From positions 103,103-167,102 of the forward strand of contig NZ_CAMIHD010000003.1 in the NCBI RefSeq assembly GCF_946222835.1: a stretch of 64,000 bases of DNA, read 5' to 3'. Both the position numbers and the translations under genes were made by a program. The DNA is from an uncultured Corynebacterium sp. Its GTDB lineage: Bacteria; Actinomycetota; Actinomycetes; Mycobacteriales; Mycobacteriaceae. The notes beneath the pieces were generated by a model. It was given only the letters and a program-made list of their open reading frames with translations, did no database searches and had not been told where the DNA came from. This document shows positions 26,237 through 33,804 of the stretch, piece after piece. How positions within the stretch are numbered: position 1 is the first letter of the stretch; each line of letters opens with the position of its first letter.

Positions 26237-27043
26237 TTAGGCCTGCGGAACCGCCAGGGCGACGACGACGGCGCCGTCATCGGTTGCTTCCTTAGGCAAA
26301 TCGCGGTTCATCGGGGCGATATCGGCCTGGTAGCGGGCGGCTACCTCCTTTGCCAGTGCCTCAGCGGAGGTATCGCCTTCTGGGAAGAAGACTGTGGTCT
26401 TCGGAACGGTGAGGACATCGCCTGGCAGGTTGCCAACGTAGCCCACCTTGAAGCCGCCGCCCTTGAGGGAATCGGCTTCCTTCTTGGCCTTGTCTACCTC
26501 ACCGGAGTTATTAAGGACGCTGACCTTAATATCGTTGCGGTCGCGTGCGGCGGAGTGAGCGTTCTCCTCGCCTGCGGCGGCATTCCCCTCGGCAGCGGCT
26601 TTTTCCTCGGCAGCGCCGGAAGCAGCCGGGTCACGTGGGGCATCCCCCTCACCCGGGGACGGGGCCGGTGCAGGAGCACTTGCTCCCTCGGAAGCACCCG
26701 GGGCGCCAGGGGCACGGGAACCCGCAGCGTCGGGACCAGCGGAGCCTTCGGGAGCGGCACCGATGGTGGAACCGGTGGAGTTTTCCTGCTTGCTCTCCGA
26801 CGCCACGGTGGAATCATCGTCGCCCGAAGTCATGGAGTACAAAGCCCAAAGCCCAAGCATGACGGCCACGGCGATGAGAACCATTGCCACACCGCGCAGC
26901 GGGAGGCCGCCCTTCTTTGCGTGCGCGCCGCCACCAGCGGGGCGCTGCTTGGCAGCACGGGAAGCGGAGGTGCCGGCAGCAGAGCCGGCGCGGGTTTCGT
27001 CGGATACCTTGTCGGTCGAATTTTCCGGATTCACATTAGTCAC
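26237..27043 (-). CDS. Membrane-anchored LytR_C-domain protein
   Basis: 268 residues: a polar, Ala/Ser-rich cytoplasmic part (1-48), one membrane helix (LRGVAMVLIAVAVMLGLWALY, ~49-69), an extracytoplasmic low-complexity spacer rich in Ala, Gly, Pro and Glu (~75-170), and a LytR/CpsA/Psr C-terminal domain (DIKVSVLNNSGEVDKAKKEAD ... KTTVFFPEG). It lacks the LCP catalytic domain, so it is not a ligase by itself. M. tuberculosis Rv0431 has the same makeup and position. The GTG at 27043 has TAGTGT 7 nt upstream (27051-27056), which suggests a leaderless message. Confidence 0.85.
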   Translation of the reverse strand: MTNVNPENSTDKVSDETRAGSAAGTSASRAAKQRPAGGGAHAKKGGLPLRGVAMVLIAVAVMLGLWALYSMTSGDDDSTVASESKQENSTGSTIGAAPEGSAGPDAAGSRAPGAPGASEGASAPAPAPSPGEGDAPRDPAASGAAEEKAAAEGNAAAGEENAHSAARDRNDIKVSVLNNSGEVDKAKKEADSLKGGGFKVGYVGNLPGDVLTVPKTTVFFPEGDTSAEALAKEVAARYQADIAPMNRDLPKEATDDGAVVVALAVPQA

Positions 27044-27066
27044 ATACGCAACACTAGTATCCAGGA

Positions 27067-27324
27067 TTAACTGGATGGGGGATTTCCCCGCGCGGCGCGC
27101 CGCGTGTTTTCTCGCTCCTCACGCAGGCGGCGCAGTCGAGCGACAAGGAGGGGATGGGATTGGGCGGCCGCGGGGGCGTCGAGAAGCAGGTTAAGGCGCT
27201 GGTGGTAGCGCACCGGGGAGATATCCAGTTGCGCACGGATGGCCTCTTCCTTACGGCCAATGCTGCGCGGCGCAGTTTCCTCGAAGTCCAAAATGGCGGC
27301 GTCTAGGTCAGACAAGGGGTTCAT
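27067..27324 (-). CDS. DUF3263 small helical protein
   Basis: 85 residues. The family pattern is visible: LDAAILDFEETAPRSIGRKEEAIRAQLDISPVRYHQRLNLLLD, with a likely helix-turn-helix (RKEEAIRAQLDISPVRYHQ). The remainder is Arg-rich. Function is unknown; the actinobacterial family (Rv0430 in M. tuberculosis) looks like a DNA-binding protein. The ATG at 27324 is preferred over in-frame starts farther upstream, which would run into def. It starts divergently from def with just 16 bp between the two start codons. Confidence 0.8.
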   Translation of the reverse strand: MNPLSDLDAAILDFEETAPRSIGRKEEAIRAQLDISPVRYHQRLNLLLDAPAAAQSHPLLVARLRRLREERENTRRAARGNPPSS

Positions 27325-27340
27325 GCCTAAACTGTAAGGC
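27325..27340. promoter_or_regulatory. Overlapping divergent -10 boxes between DUF3263 gene and def
   Basis: The 16-bp spacer holds TAAACT on the plus strand (27328-27333), 7 nt before the def ATG, and TACAGT on the minus strand (27336-27331), 6 nt before the DUF3263 ATG. There is no Shine-Dalgarno for either gene and no room for one. Both genes are therefore likely leaderless, and each -35 region must lie inside the other gene. Confidence 0.6.
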
Positions 27341-27964
27341 ATGACTATTCGCCCCATCGTTATCCACGGCGAGCCCGTGCTTCACGAACCCACCCAACCA
27401 GTGGAAGAATCTGAGATTTCCGCCCCGGAAATGCAGCAGCTCATCGCGGACATGTATGAAACCATGGACGCCGCCAATGGCGTGGGCTTGGCCGCAAACC
27501 AGGTAGGAATTGGCAAGCGCCTTTTTGTCTACCACTGCCCCGATACGGATGGCCCCAATGGCACCGAGCTGCCGTCCGAGAAAGCCGGCATGCGCAAAGG
27601 TTGCGTTATTAACCCGGTTTTGGAGACCTCCGAAATTCCGGAGACCATGCCGGCCGACGACGGCTCCGATGACGAGGGCTGCCTCTCCGTTCCTGGCGAG
27701 GGCTTTCCCACCGGCCGCGCCGACTGGGCGCGCGTGACCGGCAAGGACGAAAACGGCAACGACATCTCCATCGAAGGCTATGGCTTCTTCGCCCGCTGCC
27801 TGCAGCACGAAACCGGCCACCTTGATGGCTTCCTCTACACCGATACCCTCATCGGCCGCTATAAGCGCCAAGCTAAAAAGGCCATCAAGCGCAATGGATG
27901 GACTGAGCCGGGGTACTCCTGGGTACCGGGCGAGGATGCCGATCCCTTCGGCCACGACGACTAA
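27341..27964 (+). CDS. def: Peptide deformylase
   Basis: 207 residues with all three deformylase motifs: GVGLAANQVG, EGCLSVPGEG (metal Cys) and QHETGHLDG (two metal His and catalytic Glu). It removes the formyl group from new proteins. An insert of about 20 residues (around DTDGPNGTELPSEKAG) before motif 2 is typical of actinobacterial enzymes. The third motif has Gly where Asp is most common (HETGH for HExDH). It overlaps the next gene by one base. Confidence 0.96.
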   Translation: MTIRPIVIHGEPVLHEPTQPVEESEISAPEMQQLIADMYETMDAANGVGLAANQVGIGKRLFVYHCPDTDGPNGTELPSEKAGMRKGCVINPVLETSEIPETMPADDGSDDEGCLSVPGEGFPTGRADWARVTGKDENGNDISIEGYGFFARCLQHETGHLDGFLYTDTLIGRYKRQAKKAIKRNGWTEPGYSWVPGEDADPFGHDD

Positions 27965-28950
27965 TGTCACGCATCTTCCGCTCCGATGCCGTCCAGGTGG
28001 GCGAGCGCGTGGTAGCCCGGCGCGACTTCGGCGGCGTACATAGCGACGTCATCGGGCATGTGCTTAGCCTCAATCCGCTGGTCATCCGGCCGCAGGAGGT
28101 AGGTGGTTATCCCTCCGACTTGGATGCGGTAGAAATCCCACCGGAACAGCTGAAGATCATCAAGCGGCTCTCCCCGCGCATGGTCCGCAATTCCGATATC
28201 CGCGCCGTGGAGGTTGCCGCAGCCGCGGCTTTCCCCGGCGGGGAGCACGCGTGGACGAGCGATGGTTCTTGGCTGATGCGCGCCAGCGAGGGCGATACCG
28301 ACCACTCCAATTCGGCCGTACCCGTGGGTCCTTCGGCTGGTTTTACCCCGGTGCCACTGAAGGAGATTAAGGCTTTTTACGCCAGCCACGGCCTGCCGGT
28401 GCGCCTATTGGCCCCAGAGCGCATTGGCAAACCGGCCGAGCGCCTGCTTGCCGACGCCGCCTGGGAGACCGAGCCAGAAATGCTCGCTATGGTCCTGCGC
28501 GATCTACCTACGTTTGCCGGTGCCGCCGCCTCCCCTACCTTCCACATCGAAGCCCATCCCGATGAAGAGTGGCTGGCGATGTGCGACTCACGTAAGGAAA
28601 ACCTTCCGCCTAAGGCATTGAAGCACCTAAGCGCCCCCATCGAAGGCACACTGGGCTTTGGCCGCCTGACGTACGAAGGCGAAACCGTCGCCATTGCCCG
28701 CGGTGCCATTAGCGAATCCGGCGATGGCACCAGGTGGCTGGGCCTGTCTTCCGTCAAGGTAGCGGAAGGCTTCCGCCGCCGCGGAATCGGCACCTTGCTG
28801 CTCCAGTGCCTGCTGCAGTGGGGGCACGACAACGGCGCCGAGCACGCTTACCTCGCCGTGCAAGCCTCCAATACCGCCGGCGTGCGGCTATCTGAAAAGC
28901 TCGGCTTCATTGAACAACACCGTCGCATCTACGCCCGTCTGCGGGGCTAA
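27964..28950 (+). CDS. GNAT acetyltransferase (Rv0428c-like)
   Basis: 328 residues. The N-terminal ~70 residues (VGERVVARRDFGGVHSDVIGHVLSL) form an SH3-like small beta domain; the C-terminal half is a GNAT domain with the acetyl-CoA loop VKVAEGFRRRGIGTLLLQCLL and the final strand AVQASNTAGVRLSEKLGF. The substrate is unknown. It follows def with a one-base overlap and precedes xthA, the same order as M. tuberculosis Rv0429c-Rv0428c-Rv0427c. Confidence 0.88.
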   Translation: MSRIFRSDAVQVGERVVARRDFGGVHSDVIGHVLSLNPLVIRPQEVGGYPSDLDAVEIPPEQLKIIKRLSPRMVRNSDIRAVEVAAAAAFPGGEHAWTSDGSWLMRASEGDTDHSNSAVPVGPSAGFTPVPLKEIKAFYASHGLPVRLLAPERIGKPAERLLADAAWETEPEMLAMVLRDLPTFAGAAASPTFHIEAHPDEEWLAMCDSRKENLPPKALKHLSAPIEGTLGFGRLTYEGETVAIARGAISESGDGTRWLGLSSVKVAEGFRRRGIGTLLLQCLLQWGHDNGAEHAYLAVQASNTAGVRLSEKLGFIEQHRRIYARLRG

Positions 28951-29025
28951 GTTCCGCGCAGCACCCTTTCGGACTGGGTGGTGAGCCTTATGGGACTGCC
29001 CGCTGACCTCGCTGCAGCGGGCAGG

Positions 29026-29031
29026 TACTGT
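29026..29031 (+). promoter_or_regulatory. -10 box of xthA
   Basis: TACTGT, 7 nt before the xthA ATG and with no Shine-Dalgarno in between; a leaderless start is likely. Confidence 0.5.
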
Positions 29032-29038
29032 ATGTGGC

Positions 29039-29848
29039 ATGCGCATCGCCACGTGGAATATTAACTCCGTTCGTACCCGCACACAGCGGGCGCTGGACCT
29101 TATCTCCAAGCACGACATCGACGTCTTATGTCTGCAGGAAACTAAGGTAAAAGACGATAAGTTTCCGCACGAGGTCTTCGAGAATGAGGGTCTGCATGTC
29201 ACCTGCCATGGGCTCAACCAGTGGAACGGTGTAGCCATTGTGTCCCAAGATAAGCCCGAGGAGGTCTTTGTAGGTTTTCCGGGCCAGCCCGGCTTTGCCA
29301 AGGATCCGGAAAAGCCACAGGACCGTGAGGCCCGAGCGCTGGGGGCTCGCGTCCGGGGCGTAGAAATTTGGTCCCTCTACGTGCCCAACGGCCGCGAGAT
29401 CACGGACCGCCACTATGACTACAAGCTGGACTTTCTCTATCACCTGGCACGCTATGCGGAAAATAATGCGCAGTCTAAGCTTCTTTTGACCGGCGATTTC
29501 AATATCGCTCCGCGCGATGAAGATGTGTGGGATATCGAGGCATTCCGGGGCAAGACGCACGTCACCGAACCAGAGCGCGCCGCATTCCAGATGCTGGAAG
29601 AAGCCGGGCTCGAGGAGGTCACCCGTCGGTTCACGGAGGACCAACGCTATACTTACTTTGATTACAAGAGCATGCGTTTCCAGAAAAACGAAGGGATGCG
29701 CATTGACTTTCAATTGGCTTCTGCCCCGCTTGCCCAACACGTAACCGGCGCGCAGGTAGACATGGTTGAGCGCGCTGGCGATAAGACTTCTGATCATTGC
29801 CCGCTTCTTGCAGATTTTGATCTGCCCAATTTCGATTCCGTGCGATAG
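29039..29848 (+). CDS. xthA: Exodeoxyribonuclease III / AP endonuclease
   Basis: 269 residues, complete. Family motifs: RIATWNINSVRTR, LCLQETKVKDDKFP (metal Glu), SLYVPNGRE, LLTGDFNIAPRDEDVWD and MRIDFQLAS ... KTSDHCPLLADF with the catalytic His. It cuts DNA at abasic sites and trims 3' ends in base-excision repair. The cardiolipin synthase gene begins on the base after its stop codon, so the two are cotranscribed. Confidence 0.96.
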   Translation: MRIATWNINSVRTRTQRALDLISKHDIDVLCLQETKVKDDKFPHEVFENEGLHVTCHGLNQWNGVAIVSQDKPEEVFVGFPGQPGFAKDPEKPQDREARALGARVRGVEIWSLYVPNGREITDRHYDYKLDFLYHLARYAENNAQSKLLLTGDFNIAPRDEDVWDIEAFRGKTHVTEPERAAFQMLEEAGLEEVTRRFTEDQRYTYFDYKSMRFQKNEGMRIDFQLASAPLAQHVTGAQVDMVERAGDKTSDHCPLLADFDLPNFDSVR

Positions 29849-31312
29849 ATGTCTTGGTCGCTTGATCTCAGCTTCTGGCAACTCTTATTCCTGATCCTGG
29901 ATTACGGCATCAAGATCATTGCCGTCGGCTTCGTACCCGAGGGCCGCCGTCCTTCCAGTTCCACCGCGTGGCTATTGGCTATTTTGGTGCTGCCGTTTAT
30001 CGGTTTGCCACTGTTTTTGCTCATGGGCTCGCCGTATATCAACCGGCGCCGCCACCGCATCCAGCAAGAAGCCAATGAAAAGATTGAAAACGTCACGGCC
30101 CGCACCCCTGACCACCCCCAGGGACTCCTTTCGGCGGACATAGAATCGGTCATCCGGCTCAACCGTGAGCTGACCGGATTCCCAGCATTGGTGGGCCATA
30201 ACCTAGGTCTGCACGCAGATTATGACGAATCTATCCGCGCTATCGCCGCCGCCATTGATCGCGCCGAGAAGTACGTGTCCATTGAGATCTACATCCAGTC
30301 CTGGGATGAAGTCACGGACGTCTTCTTCGAGTCACTGCGCAGGGCTACCGCCCGCGGCGTGAAGGTGCGACTACTGCTGGATCAGATCGGCAGCTTTAAA
30401 TACAAGGGTTATTTCAAGCTAGGCAAGCAGCTGACAGAGATAGGCGTGGACTGGCATCTCATGCTGCCTATTCAACTACACAAGGGCCGCTTCCGCCGCC
30501 CAGACCTGCGCAATCACCGCAAGCTGGTGATCATCGATGGCAAGGTGGGATTTATCGGCTCGCTGAATATGATTAAGCGCCAGTACAAAACCAAGGACCG
30601 CTACTGGATTGACTACATGGTGGAGCTCTCCGGGCCGATTGTGACTTCCATGTCAGCGGTCTTCGCCGTGGATTGGTACCTGGAGGCAGACGAGAATCTT
30701 CCGCTCGATGAGCTGCCTTATGATGACGCCCAGACTGCCGACGCCAACCACCTCCAAATAATCCCCTCCGGCCCTGGTTATACCACTGAGCCAAACCTGC
30801 GCATGTTCAACTCCCTGGTCCATCACGCTAAGGACCGGCTGGTTTTGTGCTCGCCCTACTTCGTCCCGGACGAGTCCCTATTGGAGGCCGTGACCACCGC
30901 CTGCTACCGCGGCGTGGAAGTGGAACTCTACGTATCGGCCAAGGCAGACCAGTTTATGGTCAACCATGCCCAGTCCTCCTATTACCAGGCCCTACTAGAG
31001 GCAGGCGTACACATCTACCAATTCCCCTACCCCTTTGTGCTTCACTCCAAGTTCATTATCACTGACCCGGATGATCCCGACCGCGATCCGCTGTGTATGT
31101 TCGGCTCCTCCAATATGGACCCGCGTTCCTTTGGCTTAAACTACGAGTCCACCATGCTGGTGGCCAAGGGAGACCTCATTGACCAGTTCAACCAGCTCGT
31201 AGCCAATTATCGCGCCGTGTGCCACGAGCTAACTTTGGAGGAATGGAATGAGCGCGGCTTTATCCGCCGCTACGTAGATAATGTCATGCGCCTTACCTCC
31301 GCGCTGCAGTAG
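29849..31312 (+). CDS. cls: Cardiolipin synthase (phospholipase D type)
   Basis: 487 residues. Two N-terminal membrane helices (FWQLLFLILDYGIKIIAVGFV and WLLAILVLPFIGLPLFLLMG), then two PLD domains with HKD motifs: the first around LRNHRKLVIIDGKVGFIGSLN, the second around LHSKFIITDPDD...MFGSSNMDPRSF. It joins phosphatidylglycerol molecules at the cytoplasmic membrane. Actinobacteria often use a CDP-alcohol-type enzyme for cardiolipin instead, so this may be one of two routes or a related phospholipid transferase. Confidence 0.9.
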   Translation: MSWSLDLSFWQLLFLILDYGIKIIAVGFVPEGRRPSSSTAWLLAILVLPFIGLPLFLLMGSPYINRRRHRIQQEANEKIENVTARTPDHPQGLLSADIESVIRLNRELTGFPALVGHNLGLHADYDESIRAIAAAIDRAEKYVSIEIYIQSWDEVTDVFFESLRRATARGVKVRLLLDQIGSFKYKGYFKLGKQLTEIGVDWHLMLPIQLHKGRFRRPDLRNHRKLVIIDGKVGFIGSLNMIKRQYKTKDRYWIDYMVELSGPIVTSMSAVFAVDWYLEADENLPLDELPYDDAQTADANHLQIIPSGPGYTTEPNLRMFNSLVHHAKDRLVLCSPYFVPDESLLEAVTTACYRGVEVELYVSAKADQFMVNHAQSSYYQALLEAGVHIYQFPYPFVLHSKFIITDPDDPDRDPLCMFGSSNMDPRSFGLNYESTMLVAKGDLIDQFNQLVANYRAVCHELTLEEWNERGFIRRYVDNVMRLTSALQ

Positions 31313-31362
31313 AGCGAACATGGACCACCTCGGCTGCAGCGAATACAGTCTGGAAACAAGAA

Positions 31363-31407
31363 ACCGCCCCGGAGGGCAGTTCAGAATGAGCTGCCTACCG
31401 GGGCGGT
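31363..31407 (-). terminator. Rho-independent terminator after the ABC permease
   Basis: Stem ACCGCCCCGG/CCGGGGCGGT extended by GGCAG/CTGCC, loop about 11 nt, then TTTCTTGTTT on the minus strand. On the plus strand the tail is A-rich, so it mainly serves the ABC transporter operon, though the stem may also help to end the xthA-cls message. Confidence 0.85.
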
Positions 31408-31449
31408 AAAAGCCTCTAAGCGATGGAATGCCTTAAGCGTTAGAGGTGC

Positions 31450-32229
31450 TTAAGCATCGCGCTTTTGCAGCAAAATGACGCCGAGGACCCACAGGATAAC
31501 GGCCCAGGCAATGAATACCAAGCAGAATCCCCAGTTTTCCTTCCACGGAGCATCAACCGGTTCTATCTCTAGCAGCCACGACTGGAAAGATTTAAATGGC
31601 ATGAAGTTAACCAGCTTGTTACCAAACTTTGGGAGGGCGGCCACGAGATTGTCCACACCAAGGAAAAGGATAAGGCCAATGGCCACGGAACCGGCGGTAG
31701 AGCGTAGTAGCAGGCCAAGACCTTGGGAGAAAAGGACGAGCAGCGCAGAAGCCAACGGGTACTTCCACAGCTGCTTCTGGCCCATCTCATCGTCCCAAGG
31801 CTGGAATTGCGCGGCTACCTCATCGTAGGCAAAGAGCTCGGTAAGCAGGTAGGCACCCACTACGGCAATAAAGGTCAATGCTGCCGCGATAACCGCGTAC
31901 ATGAGCAGCTTGACCAAGGCCACCGACCACCGGCGCGGGGTGGCCATATAAGTAATGGTCTGCGTGCCAAAGCGGTACTCGGTGGTCACGATCATGATGG
32001 CCTGGATCATGAGCACGGGCAAGCCGAGGGACAAAAGAAAGGCGACCGCGCCATCCGGGGTGATAACGCCCATACCCAATGCTGCGTCCTCAGGGGTTTC
32101 TGTTGGCTTTGTCCAACGGGCATTGAGGATGGCCCAGCCCCAGGCAAAAAAGAGGAAGATGAAGGTGGTCCACCAGAAGGAGCGGGTGGTGTGCAGCTTG
32201 GTCCATTCGGATTTCAAGGTATTCAGCAT
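31450..32229 (-). CDS. ABC-2 type transporter permease
   Basis: 259 residues with six hydrophobic segments, starting MLNTLKSEWTKLHTTRSFWWTT, the usual beginning of ABC-2 permeases of the antibiotic-exporter type, and EYRFGTQTITYMATPRRW in the first cytoplasmic loop. It pairs with the ATPase gene 6 bp upstream to form an exporter in the membrane; the substrate (drug, peptide or lipid) cannot be read from sequence. Confidence 0.9.
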   Translation of the reverse strand: MLNTLKSEWTKLHTTRSFWWTTFIFLFFAWGWAILNARWTKPTETPEDAALGMGVITPDGAVAFLLSLGLPVLMIQAIMIVTTEYRFGTQTITYMATPRRWSVALVKLLMYAVIAAALTFIAVVGAYLLTELFAYDEVAAQFQPWDDEMGQKQLWKYPLASALLVLFSQGLGLLLRSTAGSVAIGLILFLGVDNLVAALPKFGNKLVNFMPFKSFQSWLLEIEPVDAPWKENWGFCLVFIAWAVILWVLGVILLQKRDA

Positions 32230-32235
32230 GGCGAA

Positions 32236-33210
32236 TTAAACCTCCTGCTGGGTGGGTCGAGCGAGCGGAGTTGCTGTTCCGGTGGTTTGAGCGCCGGTAG
32301 AACCGTGGTACTGCACGGAGTCACCAGTAAGTTCCATGAAGGCGTCCTCCAAGGAGGCGCGCTTGAGGCTTAGCTCATTGAGCGGCACACCGGTAGAATA
32401 GGCCAGCTGTCCCAAGAAATCGGTGGTCTGGTTGGCAACCTCCAAGCGGGGGCGGCCCTCTTCGTCGGTGGACTCGGTAAAGAAGATACCTTCGGCGCGC
32501 AGCGCGGAACCGAAGGCATCTAGGTGGTCGGAGCGCACCAACACGGAGGACTGCGAATGGTCTTTCACAAATTCATAGGTGGGCTGGTCAGCTACCAGGC
32601 GGCCCTTGCCAATAACCACGAGGTGGTCGGCGGTCTGGGACATCTCCGAAAGCAGGTGGGAAGAAATCAGGATAGTACGGCCTTCTTCGGCTAGGGCGCG
32701 CACGAGCTGGCGCACCCAGCGGATGCCCTCAGGGTCGAGACCATTAACCGGCTCATCCAAGATGAGGATGCCCGGGTCACCGAGCAGCGCGCCGGCGAGG
32801 CCTAGGCGCTGGCCCATGCCGAGTGAGAAGCCGCCAACCTTTTTACCGGCGACGTCGGAAAGCCCCACTAGCCCCAAGACTTCATCGACGCGAGAAGTAG
32901 AAATGCCGTTGGACTGCGCAATCCATTTCAGGTGGTTGGCGGCACTGCGGTTGCGGTGGACCGATTTGGCATCGAGCAAAGCGCCGACCTCGCGCAAGGG
33001 ATCCTTCAACTCGTGGTAGTGCTTACCGTTGATGCGCGCCCTACCGGCCGTAGGAGCATCCAACCCTAGGATCATGCGCATGGTGGTGGATTTGCCCGCG
33101 CCATTGGGCCCCAGGAACCCGGTAACCATGCCGGGCTTTACCTGAAAGGTGAGATCATCAACGGCACGGACAGACTTATATTGTTTAGTCAGTCCTTCTA
33201 CTTTGATCAT
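32236..33210 (-). CDS. ABC transporter ATP-binding protein
   Basis: 324 residues. Walker A GPNGAGKST, signature region FSLGMGQRLGLAGALLGDP, Walker B LILDEPVNGLDPEG and the switch His in ISSHLLSE are present. The signature has GMGQR, near the LSGGQ consensus. The ~100-residue C-terminal extension (QSSVLVRSDHLDAFGSALRAEG) is the domain seen in drug-exporter ATPases of this group. The start at 33210 (MIKVEGLTKQY) was chosen over an in-frame TTG at 33237. A 7-bp palindrome overlaps the start codon. Confidence 0.93.
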   Translation of the reverse strand: MIKVEGLTKQYKSVRAVDDLTFQVKPGMVTGFLGPNGAGKSTTMRMILGLDAPTAGRARINGKHYHELKDPLREVGALLDAKSVHRNRSAANHLKWIAQSNGISTSRVDEVLGLVGLSDVAGKKVGGFSLGMGQRLGLAGALLGDPGILILDEPVNGLDPEGIRWVRQLVRALAEEGRTILISSHLLSEMSQTADHLVVIGKGRLVADQPTYEFVKDHSQSSVLVRSDHLDAFGSALRAEGIFFTESTDEEGRPRLEVANQTTDFLGQLAYSTGVPLNELSLKRASLEDAFMELTGDSVQYHGSTGAQTTGTATPLARPTQQEV

Positions 33211-33226
33211 GGCACTAGCGTGCCAT
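33209..33226 (-). promoter_or_regulatory. Palindrome overlapping the ABC ATPase start codon
   Basis: ATGGCAC-TAGC-GTGCCAT is a perfect 7-bp inverted repeat with a 4-bp spacer, and the ATPase start codon lies at its edge. This position fits an operator for a dimeric repressor of the exporter operon; no regulator gene is adjacent. Confidence 0.4.
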
Positions 33227-33239
33227 AAATTCGGCAACT

Positions 33240-33734
33240 TTACCTGTTCAATACCTCCACGCGCTCGCGCAAGGCCGGGAAAGCACGCCGGAAAGCGGCC
33301 AACAGAGGAAGGCTTTCCACCTCATCGAAAGGCACCCAGCGCAGCTCATAGGATTCTTCATTAGCCGTGGTAGGCAGCGGATCCCCCGTACACGTGCGGG
33401 CCAAAACGGTGGTATAGGTCCACTCCCCCGGCAGATCCCCCGCCGCCGGATAGGGCCCGGCCGTTACCCGCGCATCGAGCACCTCCACATCTTGGGGTGC
33501 AATGGCACATTCTTCGTGGGTCTCGCGCAATGCGGCCTGCGTGGGCGTCTCCGTAAAATCGCGCGCCCCACCGGGGATTCCCCAGGTATCGCCGTGATTG
33601 GTCCATGCGGCGCGGTGCTGGAGGAGCACCTTGCCCCCGGCTACAAGGAAGAGGCCGGCGGCACCAAATTTTCCCCAGACGCGAATGCCGCCGGGGCCTG
33701 CCGCCCAGCCGTCTCCACTGTGAGGGTTATGCAT
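33240..33734 (-). CDS. Nudix hydrolase
   Basis: 164 residues. The Nudix box is GARDFTETPTQAALRETHEECAI: Gly, first Glu, RE and EE are in place, but Thr stands where a hydrophobic residue follows RE, and Ala replaces the last Gly. Such enzymes remove nucleoside diphosphate groups from damaged or surplus nucleotides; the substrate is open. The ATG at 33734 has TAGGAT 7 nt before it (33742-33747), so a leaderless start is likely. It is divergent from glnX and 29 bp downstream are the exporter genes. Confidence 0.88.
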   Translation of the reverse strand: MHNPHSGDGWAAGPGGIRVWGKFGAAGLFLVAGGKVLLQHRAAWTNHGDTWGIPGGARDFTETPTQAALRETHEECAIAPQDVEVLDARVTAGPYPAAGDLPGEWTYTTVLARTCTGDPLPTTANEESYELRWVPFDEVESLPLLAAFRRAFPALRERVEVLNR

Positions 33735-33792
33735 GTTGCCTATCCTAGCCACACACGCGGGTATATGGTGGCGCCCAGCACACTGCGGACGC

Positions 33793-33798
33793 TATTCT
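33793..33798 (+). promoter_or_regulatory. -10 box of the glnX-glnH-pknG operon
   Basis: TATTCT, 6 nt before the glnX ATG, without a Shine-Dalgarno; the operon message is probably leaderless. It lies in a 70-bp spacer shared with the divergent Nudix gene. Confidence 0.5.
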
Positions 33799-33804
33799 GA
33801 GTGA

